A stretch of 64,000 bases of DNA from Rhodobacterales bacterium RIFCSPHIGHO2_02_FULL_62_130 (GTDB taxonomy: Bacteria > Pseudomonadota > Alphaproteobacteria > Rhodobacterales > Rhodobacteraceae): positions 1 to 64,000 of the forward strand of contig MHZT01000035.1 of assembly GCA_001828855.1 (NCBI GenBank), read 5' to 3'. Each line of letters begins with the position of its first letter. The stretch's first letter is position 1. The translations under genes and the position numbers were made by a program. This document shows positions 50,085-59,355 of the stretch, piece by piece. The notes under the pieces are model-generated. The model did no database searches, had not been told where the DNA came from, and saw nothing but the letters and a program-made list of their open reading frames with translations.

Positions 50085-52948
50085 CGTTGCCGCCGCAGCC
50101 GCTCCATCGGCAAAACGCCATGCTTTTGCAACACGCGACGGCGCTGCAACTGCGTGACAATCCGGTGCAGCACCGCCACCGAGACCCGCCGCAAGGCTGG
50201 GCGCGGGGCGACAAAGCGTGCCAGTTTCGGGCCGACTGACCAGTAAACCTTGATGAAAACCCGACCCCAGACATGGTTGATCAGGATCATATCCCGCACC
50301 AGCCGCAGATATTCCACTTCGGGGTGGCGCAGATCGCCATAGGCGGCGGTCGCCACAAAGCAGCCGCTGCTGCCCACCGGATCAGGATCTGGGTCCGGAT
50401 CAGGATCAGGATCTGGGTCAGGGTCTTCATCCTCGACAAAGAAATTCGCCAAGGGACTGGTCGAGTTTTCGCCGATAATCGAATCCACACGGTCTTGCAG
50501 CACGGTGCGCGTCTCGGAACCGATCCGTGGCGCAATGACTTCGGCATCTTCGTCGGGAACCAGACTTAGCAGATCAACCAGCGGGTCGGCATCAAGCTGC
50601 GTCAGGAAACCGCCAACATCGGCCTGCATCCGCAGCAGCTTGAAGGCCACCCCTTCCGAGGTGACATCATCCAGCAGCATCTCGCGCAGATTGTCGTCCA
50701 GCCCGTTCATAAAGGCGGCCAATTCCTCGGGGCGCATGCAGTAAAAGAACGTGTCGGGATCGATCCGGCCCAGAAACTCGTCAAAGCTTTCCGGCGTAAA
50801 GTTGGCGGCCAGTTCGGCCACCTGATCAGGGTCCATCTTCAGGATGTCCTGAGCATAGGCCATATCGTCTTCGCGCAGCAGGTCGGGATTGGTCCCCGGT
50901 TCCGGGTTGGGGGGAATCGAGCCATCGGGAACCGGCTCTTGCAGCTTGGTCACGATCTCTTCGACGGGGGAATCTTCCATGAAATCGGCCAGACTGGTGG
51001 CCAGAACATCCTCTTGTCCGGCCATATCCACCAGTCGCGTGAAAAAGCCGTCATCATGGGTGATCAGCAGATCATTGCCGTCGCTTGAAACGCGCGACAT
51101 CACATCGTTCAGTTCAGTGTAGCGGTCGACAAAGCTGATGGTCTGGCCCGCCACATCGCCGAAATCGGTGATGATGGTATTGGTGTCCACGGTCAGCACA
51201 AAGTGATCCACACCCGAGCCGCCGGTCATGGTAGTGTCGCCGGTCAGGCCCACCAGCGTATCATTGCCGCTATGGCCATCCACCGTGTCGAGTCCGGTGC
51301 CGCCATCGACAAGATCGTTGCCGGTGCCGCCGTTCACATAATCATCGCCCGATCCGCCATAGATCGAGTCGCTGCCGGCAAGGCCGCGCAGCACATCATT
51401 GCCGATAAAGCCCTCGATCAGATCGCCGCCCGCGCTGCCGACCAGATTGTCGTTATGGTTCACGGCGTCCATCGGTGCCGTGGCTTGGCCATAGATATGC
51501 ACACCCGCGTCGTTCAGTTGAAAATTCAACTGGGCAATTTCATAGGCATCGAAATGCAGGTGGATATTGCCATCCGCATCGATGATCGACGCGTTGAAGG
51601 TTTCGACGCAAGGATGGTTGCCGGGGTTCAGCGGGTCGCCCTCATTGGCCACCGTCATCGGGTCGTCCATCACGCCCAGTTCCGCGCCCCAGAAATGGGT
51701 GTAGTCCGGCACCAGATCGTGAATATTCAGCACGATATCCTGCGGCTCGCCACTCATCGACGACAGAAAGATCGTCACATGGTCGCTATTGCCAAAGGCA
51801 TGGCCTTCGATCCCGCCCGTCGGGTCAATGACGCCCAACTCCATGGATTGGGTGCCGGGCAGGGTTTCTGACATCCAGTGGAACACCTCGCCCGATGACG
51901 ACAGGTGATAGTCATAGCCCGAAGGGCTGTCCGGGTCGGCGTGCAGGGTGGACAGGCGGGTTTTCAACTGGGTGTATTGCAGCCCCCAGATCGTGGCGGC
52001 GTCTACACCTTCCTGCAGCATCACATGCATGATCTCGATCAGGTCGGTGCCTTGCAGCAGACCGAAATCGCTGTCGGTGTCAGACTTGACGTTCCACTCC
52101 GACACAAAGGTTTTCAGATCGCCAAAGCCGGGCGCATTCTGGAAATCTTCGACGCGGTCCCAAAGATTGTCGAAATCGTCGATGCGGTTGAAAACGCGCG
52201 GATAGAAATGCGTCTCGACCATATCGATCGCAGCCCGCGCGTCCATGTCCAACTGGGCCAGAATTTCCTGACTGTCCAGCACGTCCGGCGCTTGCGGGGC
52301 TTGGATCGAGATGTCGGGATCATCCCAGGCGATGCCCAAAGCCTGCATCTCGGCAGCATGAACATCAAACACATACTGCAAGCCCGCAGCATATTCATTG
52401 GCAATCTTGCCGTATTCCTCGGCGGTCATGCGCTCGTCATTGTACCAGTATTCGTTGCCGATCGAGAAGGTGCTGATCCGGCTTTCGCCATAGAACTGGT
52501 CAATCAGCATGTCGACACGGGTCATCACCCGATACAGCCCCCATGCCGACGTATCGCGGGTGCCATAGGCACCTTCGGTCAGGAACGGCTCGGTCGGGAT
52601 GACGATGATCGCTTCTACATCATGCGCGTTGGCATAGTCGAAAAAGGCCGGAAACGTCACCAGACGCGGTTCGCCGTTCTGCCCGACCCCGTTGGGGTGA
52701 TCCACATCCCAAAGCTGGTCGCCGTTCAGGAAAAGCAGCTCTTCCGAAAGCGAACCGCCCGGAAAGCGCAGGTCATCCGTCCCCATCTGCTGCAACAGCC
52801 GGTCAAACGGCCCGCCGGGGTCCAGAAAGTTCATGGTCATAAGAACGTTGGCGCCGAAATGTGCGTCGGTCACAACGGTTCCAGAGAACACCGCGTCGGG
52901 AAGAACAATTTCCTTCGGTGCCATTACAACGCCTGCCTGAATACTCAC
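50081..52948 (-). CDS. Glycoside hydrolase-RTX protein with C-terminal CFI-box
   Basis: This 955-residue multidomain protein lacks a visible N-terminal signal. Residues 1 to about 460 look like a clan GH-A glycosidase: IGNEYWYN gives the acid/base candidate E166 and FVSEWNV the nucleophile candidate E284, the arrangement of GH39/GH51-type enzymes. Residues about 500-565 hold RTX calcium-binding nonapeptides (GGSGDDYVNGGTGNDLV). An acidic region and an (Asp-Pro)8 linker (about 842-857) follow. From 862 comes GCFVATAAYGDLRHPEVEYLRLVRD, a CFI-box, then a hydrophobic/basic tail. RTX repeats suggest type I secretion; the CFI-box suggests C-terminal processing or sorting. No hlyBD-like exporter is adjacent. 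It overlaps tetR by 4 bases. Confidence 0.85.
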   Translation of the reverse strand: MSIQAGVVMAPKEIVLPDAVFSGTVVTDAHFGANVLMTMNFLDPGGPFDRLLQQMGTDDLRFPGGSLSEELLFLNGDQLWDVDHPNGVGQNGEPRLVTFPAFFDYANAHDVEAIIVIPTEPFLTEGAYGTRDTSAWGLYRVMTRVDMLIDQFYGESRISTFSIGNEYWYNDERMTAEEYGKIANEYAAGLQYVFDVHAAEMQALGIAWDDPDISIQAPQAPDVLDSQEILAQLDMDARAAIDMVETHFYPRVFNRIDDFDNLWDRVEDFQNAPGFGDLKTFVSEWNVKSDTDSDFGLLQGTDLIEIMHVMLQEGVDAATIWGLQYTQLKTRLSTLHADPDSPSGYDYHLSSSGEVFHWMSETLPGTQSMELGVIDPTGGIEGHAFGNSDHVTIFLSSMSGEPQDIVLNIHDLVPDYTHFWGAELGVMDDPMTVANEGDPLNPGNHPCVETFNASIIDADGNIHLHFDAYEIAQLNFQLNDAGVHIYGQATAPMDAVNHNDNLVGSAGGDLIEGFIGNDVLRGLAGSDSIYGGSGDDYVNGGTGNDLVDGGTGLDTVDGHSGNDTLVGLTGDTTMTGGSGVDHFVLTVDTNTIITDFGDVAGQTISFVDRYTELNDVMSRVSSDGNDLLITHDDGFFTRLVDMAGQEDVLATSLADFMEDSPVEEIVTKLQEPVPDGSIPPNPEPGTNPDLLREDDMAYAQDILKMDPDQVAELAANFTPESFDEFLGRIDPDTFFYCMRPEELAAFMNGLDDNLREMLLDDVTSEGVAFKLLRMQADVGGFLTQLDADPLVDLLSLVPDEDAEVIAPRIGSETRTVLQDRVDSIIGENSTSPLANFFVEDEDPDPDPDPDPDPDPDPVGSSGCFVATAAYGDLRHPEVEYLRLVRDMILINHVWGRVFIKVYWSVGPKLARFVAPRPALRRVSVAVLHRIVTQLQRRRVLQKHGVLPMERLRRQR

Positions 52949-53207
52949 GAAAGGGGGCGATCAGACCATAACCGGACTGCCGATAATATACTTAGAGTGA
53001 TCACTCCACCTTCAAGATATATATGATTAAAATTGGGGCGTTTCCATGTCGAACGACACGGATAGCCTGTGTCGTCCGTATAGATTTCAGCAATATCTTG
53101 CCCCGAAAGTATAGTTTAACCGCCCCGAAGCGGACTGTTTCCATATCGCAAACAAATTTGGCCGAATATCCGGCCAAATACGCCCTGATTTGTCCGCCCG
53201 AAACGAA

Positions 53208-54446
53208 TCAATCCGCTTTGGAAGGCGCGCCACCCTCGAACCGGTTGCCGTGGCGATAGTCACAGGGCGCTTCCTGCATCTGCAAATGCAGCCCCGTTCC
53301 CGTGTAAGGATGCGCCCGCGCCACGTCTTCGTCAAACGAAATTCCCAAACCGGGCGCGTCCGGCGGCAGGATATAGCCATCCTCCCATTTGATAGAGTTT
53401 CTGATTAATTTTAAGTGGAATTCTCCACCTGTTTGAATGGTTTCCGCCATCAAAAGATTGGGAATAGATGCCGCAAGATGAATATTAGCGGCCCATTCCA
53501 CCGGCCCCGCATAAAGATGTGGCGCCATTTCAGCATTATAGATTTCCGCAATTGCAGCAATCTTTTTTGCCTCCCATATTCCGCCGACACGTCCCAGCGC
53601 GGGTTGCAGGATTTTTACGCCGCCCGCCCGCAACAGCGCGCCAAACTCGGTCTTGGTGGTCAGCCGCTCGCCCGTGGCCAGTGGAATCCGCACCTGCCGC
53701 GCCACTTCGGCGAATTCCAGAATATTATCCGGCGGGATCGGCTCTTCATACCACAGCGGGTTATACGGCTCCAACTCGCGGCCCAGCCGGATCGCGCCGG
53801 GGGTGGTGAACTGGCCATGCGTGCCGAACAGAAGATCGGCCTTGTCGCCTACGGCCTCGCGGATTTTCTTGCAGAATTCGACACTTCTGGAAATGTCGCT
53901 CATGGCAGGCTCATGGCCGCCGCGGATCGTATAGGGACCGGCGGGGTCAAACTTCACCGCCGTAAAGCCCTGCGCCACGCATTTCGCCGCCGCCTCTGCG
54001 GCCAAGTCGGCATTCACCCAGAACTCGGGCGTGTTCTTGCCGGGATCGGGATAAAGATAGGTATAGCTGCGGATGCGCGCATTCATCTTGCCGCCCAAAA
54101 GCGCCCAGACCGGACGGTTGCGCGCCTTGCCGATGATATCCCAGCAGGCCATCTCCAGCCCCGAAAACGCCCCCATCACGGTCAGATCGGGCCGCTGGGT
54201 GAACCCCGCCGAATAGGCGCGGCGGAACATCAGCTCGATATTCTCGGGGTTTTCGCCCAGCATATGACGCTCGAAGACATCCTCGATCACCGCCGTCATC
54301 GCGCGCGGCCCCACGGTTGACGCATAGCATTCGCCATAGCCCGTGATGCCGTCATCGGTCGTCAGCTTGGTAAAGATCCAATAGCGGCCGCCCCAGCCCG
54401 GTGCAGGCGGAGCGACAACGAAAATCTCAAGGTCTTGCAGTTTCAT
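53208..54446 (-). CDS. Mandelate racemase/muconate lactonizing family dehydratase (galactonate dehydratase-like)
   Basis: This 412-residue enolase-superfamily enzyme begins MKLQDLEIFVVAPPAPGWGGRYW. It has the catalytic-barrel strands TAVKFDPAGPY, LLFGTHGQFTTPGAIRLGRELEPYNPLWYEEPIPPDN, ATGERLTTKTEF and MAPHLYAGPVEWAANIHL. Metal ligands are probably the acidic residues after GTHGQ, in YEEP and in TGER. The pattern is close to D-galactonate/D-arabinonate-type sugar-acid dehydratases. ATG 54446 was chosen at the family start. The last 130 codons (about 53210-53600) are AT-richer than the rest. Confidence 0.88.
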   Translation of the reverse strand: MKLQDLEIFVVAPPAPGWGGRYWIFTKLTTDDGITGYGECYASTVGPRAMTAVIEDVFERHMLGENPENIELMFRRAYSAGFTQRPDLTVMGAFSGLEMACWDIIGKARNRPVWALLGGKMNARIRSYTYLYPDPGKNTPEFWVNADLAAEAAAKCVAQGFTAVKFDPAGPYTIRGGHEPAMSDISRSVEFCKKIREAVGDKADLLFGTHGQFTTPGAIRLGRELEPYNPLWYEEPIPPDNILEFAEVARQVRIPLATGERLTTKTEFGALLRAGGVKILQPALGRVGGIWEAKKIAAIAEIYNAEMAPHLYAGPVEWAANIHLAASIPNLLMAETIQTGGEFHLKLIRNSIKWEDGYILPPDAPGLGISFDEDVARAHPYTGTGLHLQMQEAPCDYRHGNRFEGGAPSKAD

Positions 54447-54555
54447 CGCGTGGCCCCCCCTGTTCGTGACCACGCTAGGCGGCTGCACGGCAATGGCTCG
54501 CGCGGATTGGCGACATACCTATCCCGTTTGCGACGAAAGCTGTCGCAAAGCGGGG

Positions 54556-55344
54556 CTAGACATGGCCGATATCGGCCAGAAACTGCCCGATCAGAGCGGC
54601 ATATTCGGCAGGTTTTTCCACCATCGGCAGATGCCCCGCCCCGCGCATCAACGCAAAGCGGCTGCCAAGGATCAGATCGGCGGTTTCGCGCACCAGATCG
54701 GGCGGGGTGGTGCCATCATTGGCCCCCGCAATCGCCAGCGTCGGCAGAGTCAGACCCGCCGTTGGTGTGTAGAAATCGGTCCCCGCAATCGCGCTGGCGC
54801 AGCCGATCCAGCCCTTGGGATCGGTGGCCAGCAGCATGTCACGCACCCGCGGCATCCCCGCAACCTCGGGCCATTTGCGGCCAAACATCCGCTCCATCGC
54901 GCCATCGGCATAGGCTTCCAGCCCGGTGGTTTCCACCTGCGCGCAACGCTCGCCCCACATTGCCGCCGTCCCGATCCGCGCGGCGGTGTTCGACAGCACC
55001 ATCCCGCGCACGAGGTCCAGCCGTTTGACCGCCAGCCCCTGTGCCACCATCCCGCCCAGCGACAGCCCCACCACGACCGTATCGCGCAGGCCGAAATGCT
55101 CGATCGCGCGCTCGGCATCGCGGATCAGGGCGCCCATCGCATAGGGCGGTTCCGGCACATCCGAAGCGCCATGCCCGCGCTGGTCGATCCGCAGCACCCG
55201 AAGCGATTTCGGAAGTAGATCAACCACTTCGTCCCAGATCGTAAGGTTGGTTCCCAAGGCGTGCAGAAACACCACGGCGGGGCCGTCGGCAGGCCCTTCG
55301 ATCCGCACATTCAATCGCAGGTCATTCAGGTAGATCAGCGGCAT
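54556..55344 (-). CDS. pcaD: 3-oxoadipate enol-lactonase (PcaD-like)
   Basis: This 262-residue alpha/beta hydrolase has the nucleophile Ser95 in GLSLGG, RIDQRGHGASDVPEPPYAMGALIRDAERAIEHFGL, and GAGHLPMVEKPAEYAALIGQFL with the catalytic His. This is the PcaD pattern, the lactonase of the beta-ketoadipate pathway for protocatechuate. No other pca genes lie beside it. The gene starts 125 bases downstream of the PLP-dehydratase stop and may have its own promoter. ATG 55344 was chosen at the family start. Confidence 0.82.
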   Translation of the reverse strand: MPLIYLNDLRLNVRIEGPADGPAVVFLHALGTNLTIWDEVVDLLPKSLRVLRIDQRGHGASDVPEPPYAMGALIRDAERAIEHFGLRDTVVVGLSLGGMVAQGLAVKRLDLVRGMVLSNTAARIGTAAMWGERCAQVETTGLEAYADGAMERMFGRKWPEVAGMPRVRDMLLATDPKGWIGCASAIAGTDFYTPTAGLTLPTLAIAGANDGTTPPDLVRETADLILGSRFALMRGAGHLPMVEKPAEYAALIGQFLADIGHV

Positions 55345-55382
55345 TGTTCGATTCCGTAAAGCAGGTTTTTGCCCGATATTCC

Positions 55383-55402
55383 TGACTCGTCTTACAGAGT
55401 CA
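55383..55402. promoter_or_regulatory. Small inverted repeat upstream of pcaD
   Basis: TGACTC (55383-55388) and GAGTCA (55397-55402) are reverse complements 8 bases apart in the 124-base gap upstream of pcaD. It could be an operator or a weak hairpin ending the preceding gene; the evidence is only its symmetry. Confidence 0.35.
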
Positions 55403-55468
55403 GCATTCTGTCCAAGACTCTTCAGACGGGGCATGAACCGCTGAAAATCCCTGAAATGTTCGAATCCT

Positions 55469-56440
55469 TCATGCCGGAAAACGTGCCAGCACATCGGCAA
55501 ACAGCGCAGGGTCCACATTCCCGCCCGAGCCTGTGCAGATCACCGTATCGCCCAGACTGTCATCGAACAGCGCCGCCGCCAAAGCCACCGCACCCCCCGG
55601 TTCCAGCACGATCCGCAGATGGGCAAAGGCCAGCGCCACGGCCCGCAGCGCCTGTTCATCCGTCACCACCAACCCTGCGCCACAGAGCCGGTGCAGGATC
55701 GGAAAGGTCAATTCGCCCGGCGTCGGTGTTACAATCGCATCGCAGACCGACCCTGCCGCCCGCGCATTCCTCAGCCGCGTGCCGGCTGCCAAAGACCGCG
55801 CGGTGTCGTCAAAACCCGCAGGTTCGGCGGGCCGCACCCGCATCAGCGGCGCGCGGGCCTCAAGGGCAAGGGCCACGCCTGCCGTCAGCCCTCCGCCGCC
55901 GCAACAGGTGATCACCTCGGCGCCGTTGACGCCAAGCGCTGCGGCCTGCGCCGCAATCTCCAGCCCGACCGTGCCTTGCCCGGCGATCACTTGCATGTCG
56001 TCATAGGGCCGGATCAGCGTCAGCCCGCGCGCCTGCGAAATCGCAGCGCCGATGGCATCGCGATCCTCGGTCTCGCGGTCATACAGCACCACCTCGGCCC
56101 CGTAGGCGCGGGTGTTTTCGATCTTTACCATCGGCGCATCGGCGGGCATCACGATCACAGCAGGCACACCGTGCAACGCCGCAGCCAGCGCCACACCCTG
56201 CGCGTGATTGCCCGAGGAATAGGCGATCACGCCCCGCGCCCGCACCTCTGGCGCCAGCGCCGAAACCGCCGACCAGCCACCGCGAAACTTGAAGCTGCCT
56301 GTCCATTGCAGACACTCGGCCTTCACCAGCACCCGCCGCCCCGCGATGCGGTCCAGCAGTGGCGCATTCAGCAGCGGAGTCTGCCGCACATGCCCCGCAA
56401 GACGCGCGGCGGCGGCCTCGATCAGATCAAGCGACGCCAT
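55469..56440 (-). CDS. Serine/threonine dehydratase-like PLP enzyme
   Basis: This 323-residue fold-type II PLP enzyme has the Schiff-base lysine K51 in TGSFKFRGG, the substrate loop SSGNHAQGVALAA, and the phosphate-binding GGGGL of CCGGGGLTAGVAL. These are the marks of threonine/serine dehydratase and serine racemase. It would deaminate a hydroxy amino acid to a 2-oxo acid. ATG 56440 is used; it lies inside the previous gene, whose stop overlaps by 14 bases, so the two are translationally coupled. Confidence 0.88.
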   Translation of the reverse strand: MASLDLIEAAAARLAGHVRQTPLLNAPLLDRIAGRRVLVKAECLQWTGSFKFRGGWSAVSALAPEVRARGVIAYSSGNHAQGVALAAALHGVPAVIVMPADAPMVKIENTRAYGAEVVLYDRETEDRDAIGAAISQARGLTLIRPYDDMQVIAGQGTVGLEIAAQAAALGVNGAEVITCCGGGGLTAGVALALEARAPLMRVRPAEPAGFDDTARSLAAGTRLRNARAAGSVCDAIVTPTPGELTFPILHRLCGAGLVVTDEQALRAVALAFAHLRIVLEPGGAVALAAALFDDSLGDTVICTGSGGNVDPALFADVLARFPA

Positions 56441-57257
56441 GGCAGGCCTCCAGAAACGCATGGATCACCGCCACGCTTTCCGGTTCGTCCAGAAAGGGGA
56501 TATGCGCGCGATCCGGCACTTCGGCAAAGATCAGGTCGGGGCGGCGGCGGCGCATTTCATCCGCGCAAGCCTCTGACAGAAGGTCCGAATTTGCCCCGCG
56601 GATCAGCGCCACCGGCAGCCCCGCCAGCGCATCGTAAAGCGGCCACAGATCCACCGCAGGCCCGTCGAACGCCGCCAGAAACGCAGCCCGCAACGCCGGA
56701 TCATAGGTGATCCGCAGCCCGTCCTCGGTCTGCACATAATGCAGCCGCGCCTCTTGCAGCCAGCGGCTTTCCGGCACATTGGCAAATCCGGGCATCGTGC
56801 GCGGCAGCCGTTCCGCAAGGGCCTCATGGGTCTTGGTTGCCGGATTGCGGCCCACATAGTCGAAAATCCGCTCCAGCCCCGGACGGTGAATTTCCGGCCC
56901 GACATCGTTCAGGCACAGCCCCAGCAGCCGGTCCTTCGCCATCACCGCCAGCACCAGCCCGATCAACCCCCCGCGCGAGGTGCCAAGAACCGCCGCCCGC
57001 CGCACCCCCAGATGATCCAGCAGCTCCAGCGCATCCTTGGCCTCATGCGGCACGCTATAGCTGGCGGCACCCGTCCAATCACTTGCGCCGCGCCCGCGAT
57101 AATCCATGCGGATCACCCGCACCCCCGCCAGCGCGGGCAGCGCATAGGCGAAATCCCCCATCGTCCGCGTCAGCCCCGCCAGACACAGCACCGCCATCCC
57201 CGTCCCCTGATCCTCGTAGGCGATCCGCGCCCCGTCCGATGCCGTGAAATACGCCAT
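56427..57257 (-). CDS. Alpha/beta hydrolase
   Basis: This 276-residue hydrolase has the nucleophile Ser94 in GTSRGG, an oxyanion segment LCLAGLTRTMGDF, RMDYRGRGASDWTG, and the catalytic His in VPDRAHIPFLDEPESV. It resembles the PcaD-like enzyme in the same run but is distinct. ATG 57257 was chosen at the family start; the frame to 57329 lacks homology. It heads the leftward pair with the PLP dehydratase and is divergent from the ABC exporter gene. Substrate unknown. Confidence 0.87.
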   Translation of the reverse strand: MAYFTASDGARIAYEDQGTGMAVLCLAGLTRTMGDFAYALPALAGVRVIRMDYRGRGASDWTGAASYSVPHEAKDALELLDHLGVRRAAVLGTSRGGLIGLVLAVMAKDRLLGLCLNDVGPEIHRPGLERIFDYVGRNPATKTHEALAERLPRTMPGFANVPESRWLQEARLHYVQTEDGLRITYDPALRAAFLAAFDGPAVDLWPLYDALAGLPVALIRGANSDLLSEACADEMRRRRPDLIFAEVPDRAHIPFLDEPESVAVIHAFLEACHGVA

Positions 57258-57374
57258 GCCAAACCCCTGTAAATCCGCCGCCAAACTGCCACGCAGGGCG
57301 CGCAGGGGGAAGGGGCCGCTTGCACCCATGCACGCCGCACTCTAAGCCGTGCAAGGGCGAGAAAAAGGTGACAA

Positions 57375-59153
57375 ATGACCGAGGTTTCAGCGGCTGAGCG
57401 GGCGAAATCCAAGCGGGTGGGCGCGTTGCGCGGCCTTGCCCCCTTTATCGCACCCTATCGTGGCATGGTGGTAATGGCGGGGCTTGCCCTGATCCTGACC
57501 GCCAGTGTCGCGCTCATGCTGCCCTTGGCGGTGCGCCGCGTCGTTGACGGCTTTGGCTCTGGCAACCTTGCCCTGCTGGACCAGTATTTCGGCGCAGCCT
57601 TGGGCTTTGCCGCACTGTTGGCCGCCGGCACCGGTGTGCGCTATTACTTCGTCACCCGTCTGGGAGAGCGTGTGGTGGCCGACATCCGCCGCGCCCTGTT
57701 CGATCGCGTCTTGGGCATGAGTCCCGCCTATTTCGAGAAACTGCTGACCGGCGAGATCCTAAGCCGCATCACCACCGACACCACGCTGATCCTGTCGGTG
57801 ATTGGCTCTTCGGTCTCGGTCGCGCTGCGCAACGTGCTGACCCTCTTGGGCGGCCTTGTCCTTCTGGCGCTGACCTCGGCCAAGCTGACGGGGCTTGTGC
57901 TGCTGATCGTGCCTGCCATCGTGGTGCCGATCATCGTGCTGGGCCGCCGCCTGCGCGCACTCAGCCGCGAAAATCAGGACTGGATCGCGCTGTCCTCCGG
58001 CAAGGCGTCCGAGGCCCTGACAGCGGTGCAAACCGTGCAATCCTACACCCATGAATCCCGCACCCGCGCCGATTTCGCCGAAGTCACCGAGAAGTCCTTC
58101 ACCTCGGCCCTGACCCGCATCCAGACCCGCTCGGCCCTGACCGTGATCGTGATCTTCCTTGTCTTTGCGGGCATTGTGGGCGTGCTGTGGATGGGCGCGC
58201 GCGACGTGCGTGCGGGCGCGATGTCGGCGGGTGAGCTGGTGCAATTCGTGATCTACGCGGTTCTGGTCGCTGGCGCTGTTGGCGCATTGTCCGAAATCTG
58301 GGGCGAATTGCAGCGCGCAGCCGGGGCCACCGAACGGCTGGTGGAAATGCTGCATGCCACCGATCCGGTGCAAGATGCCGCCGCCCCCCGCGCCCTGCCG
58401 CGCCCGATGCGTGGCGCGATCAGCCTTGAGGATGTTGCCTTCCACTATCCCACCCGCCCCGATGCGCCGTCGCTGCACGGGGTCAGCTTTGACGTGGCCC
58501 CGGGGGAAACCGTGGCGCTGGTCGGGCCTTCTGGGGCCGGAAAATCCACCGTCCTGCACCTGCTGATGCGGTTCTATGACCCGCAATCGGGGGTGATCCG
58601 GCTGGACGGGATTGATCTGCGCGATATGGCGCGGCCCGATTTCCGCGCCGGAATGGCGCTGGTGCCACAAGATCCGGTGATCTTTGCCGCCTCGGCCCGT
58701 GACAATATCCGCTTTGGCCGCCCCAACGCGACCGATGCCGAAGTGATCGCCGCCGCCGAGGCCGCCGCCGCGCATGACTTCATCTCTGCCCTGCCGCAGG
58801 GTTATGACAGCTATCTGGGCGAACGCGGCGTGATGCTGTCGGGCGGCCAGAAACAGCGCATCGCCATCGCCCGCGCCATCCTGCGCGATGCCAAGGTGCT
58901 GCTGCTGGACGAGGCCACATCCGCCCTTGATGCCGAAAGCGAACGTGCGGTGCAGGCGGCGGTGGAACGGCTGGCGGTGGGGCGCACTGTGCTGGTCGTG
59001 GCGCACCGTCTGGCCACCGTCAAACGCGCCGACCGCATCATCGTGCTGGATCAGGGGCGAATCGTCGCAGTCGGCACGCATGAGGCCTTGGTGGCCGAAA
59101 ACGGGCTTTATGCCCGTCTGGCTAGACTTCAGTTCACCGACGGGCACTCCTAA
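57375..59153 (+). CDS. ABC exporter, fused permease/ATPase (MsbA/LmrA-type)
   Basis: This 592-residue protein has an N-terminal six-helix ABC membrane domain (about 25-310) and a C-terminal ATPase. The ATPase has Walker A GPSGAGKST, an ARDNIRFGRPN segment, signature LSGGQKQRIAIARAI, Walker B VLLLDEATSALDAESE and H-loop VVAHRLATVKRADRI. Homodimers of this type export lipids, peptides or drugs across the inner membrane. The gene stands alone; a substrate cannot be inferred. ATG 57375 follows an AAAGGTG-type site. Confidence 0.93.
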   Translation: MTEVSAAERAKSKRVGALRGLAPFIAPYRGMVVMAGLALILTASVALMLPLAVRRVVDGFGSGNLALLDQYFGAALGFAALLAAGTGVRYYFVTRLGERVVADIRRALFDRVLGMSPAYFEKLLTGEILSRITTDTTLILSVIGSSVSVALRNVLTLLGGLVLLALTSAKLTGLVLLIVPAIVVPIIVLGRRLRALSRENQDWIALSSGKASEALTAVQTVQSYTHESRTRADFAEVTEKSFTSALTRIQTRSALTVIVIFLVFAGIVGVLWMGARDVRAGAMSAGELVQFVIYAVLVAGAVGALSEIWGELQRAAGATERLVEMLHATDPVQDAAAPRALPRPMRGAISLEDVAFHYPTRPDAPSLHGVSFDVAPGETVALVGPSGAGKSTVLHLLMRFYDPQSGVIRLDGIDLRDMARPDFRAGMALVPQDPVIFAASARDNIRFGRPNATDAEVIAAAEAAAAHDFISALPQGYDSYLGERGVMLSGGQKQRIAIARAILRDAKVLLLDEATSALDAESERAVQAAVERLAVGRTVLVVAHRLATVKRADRIIVLDQGRIVAVGTHEALVAENGLYARLARLQFTDGHS

Positions 59154-59355
59154 AGAATACCGATCTCAACCAAAGATAGATACTGACCTTGGGTAAGACG
59201 GGGTATCGATTGTGTGCATATAACAATCGTTTTTTCCCCTTGGATAGACTTTCATCCGTATGATCGCAGCCGGCCCGACGGGCCACCGGTTCGCGTCTCC
59301 GTGCGGCGTTTCAGAGAAGTCCTTTGTGATTTTTGGCTGAAACGGCAACGGAGCG

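Noticed and set aside
50380-50430. Short repeats of GGATCA/GGATCT as a possible CRISPR or satellite array
   Set aside because: They simply encode the (Asp-Pro)8 linker of the 955-residue protein.
53023-53259. 78-codon plus-strand open frame in the AT-rich gap
   Set aside because: It overlaps the 3' end of the enolase-family gene on the other strand and lacks a start signal.
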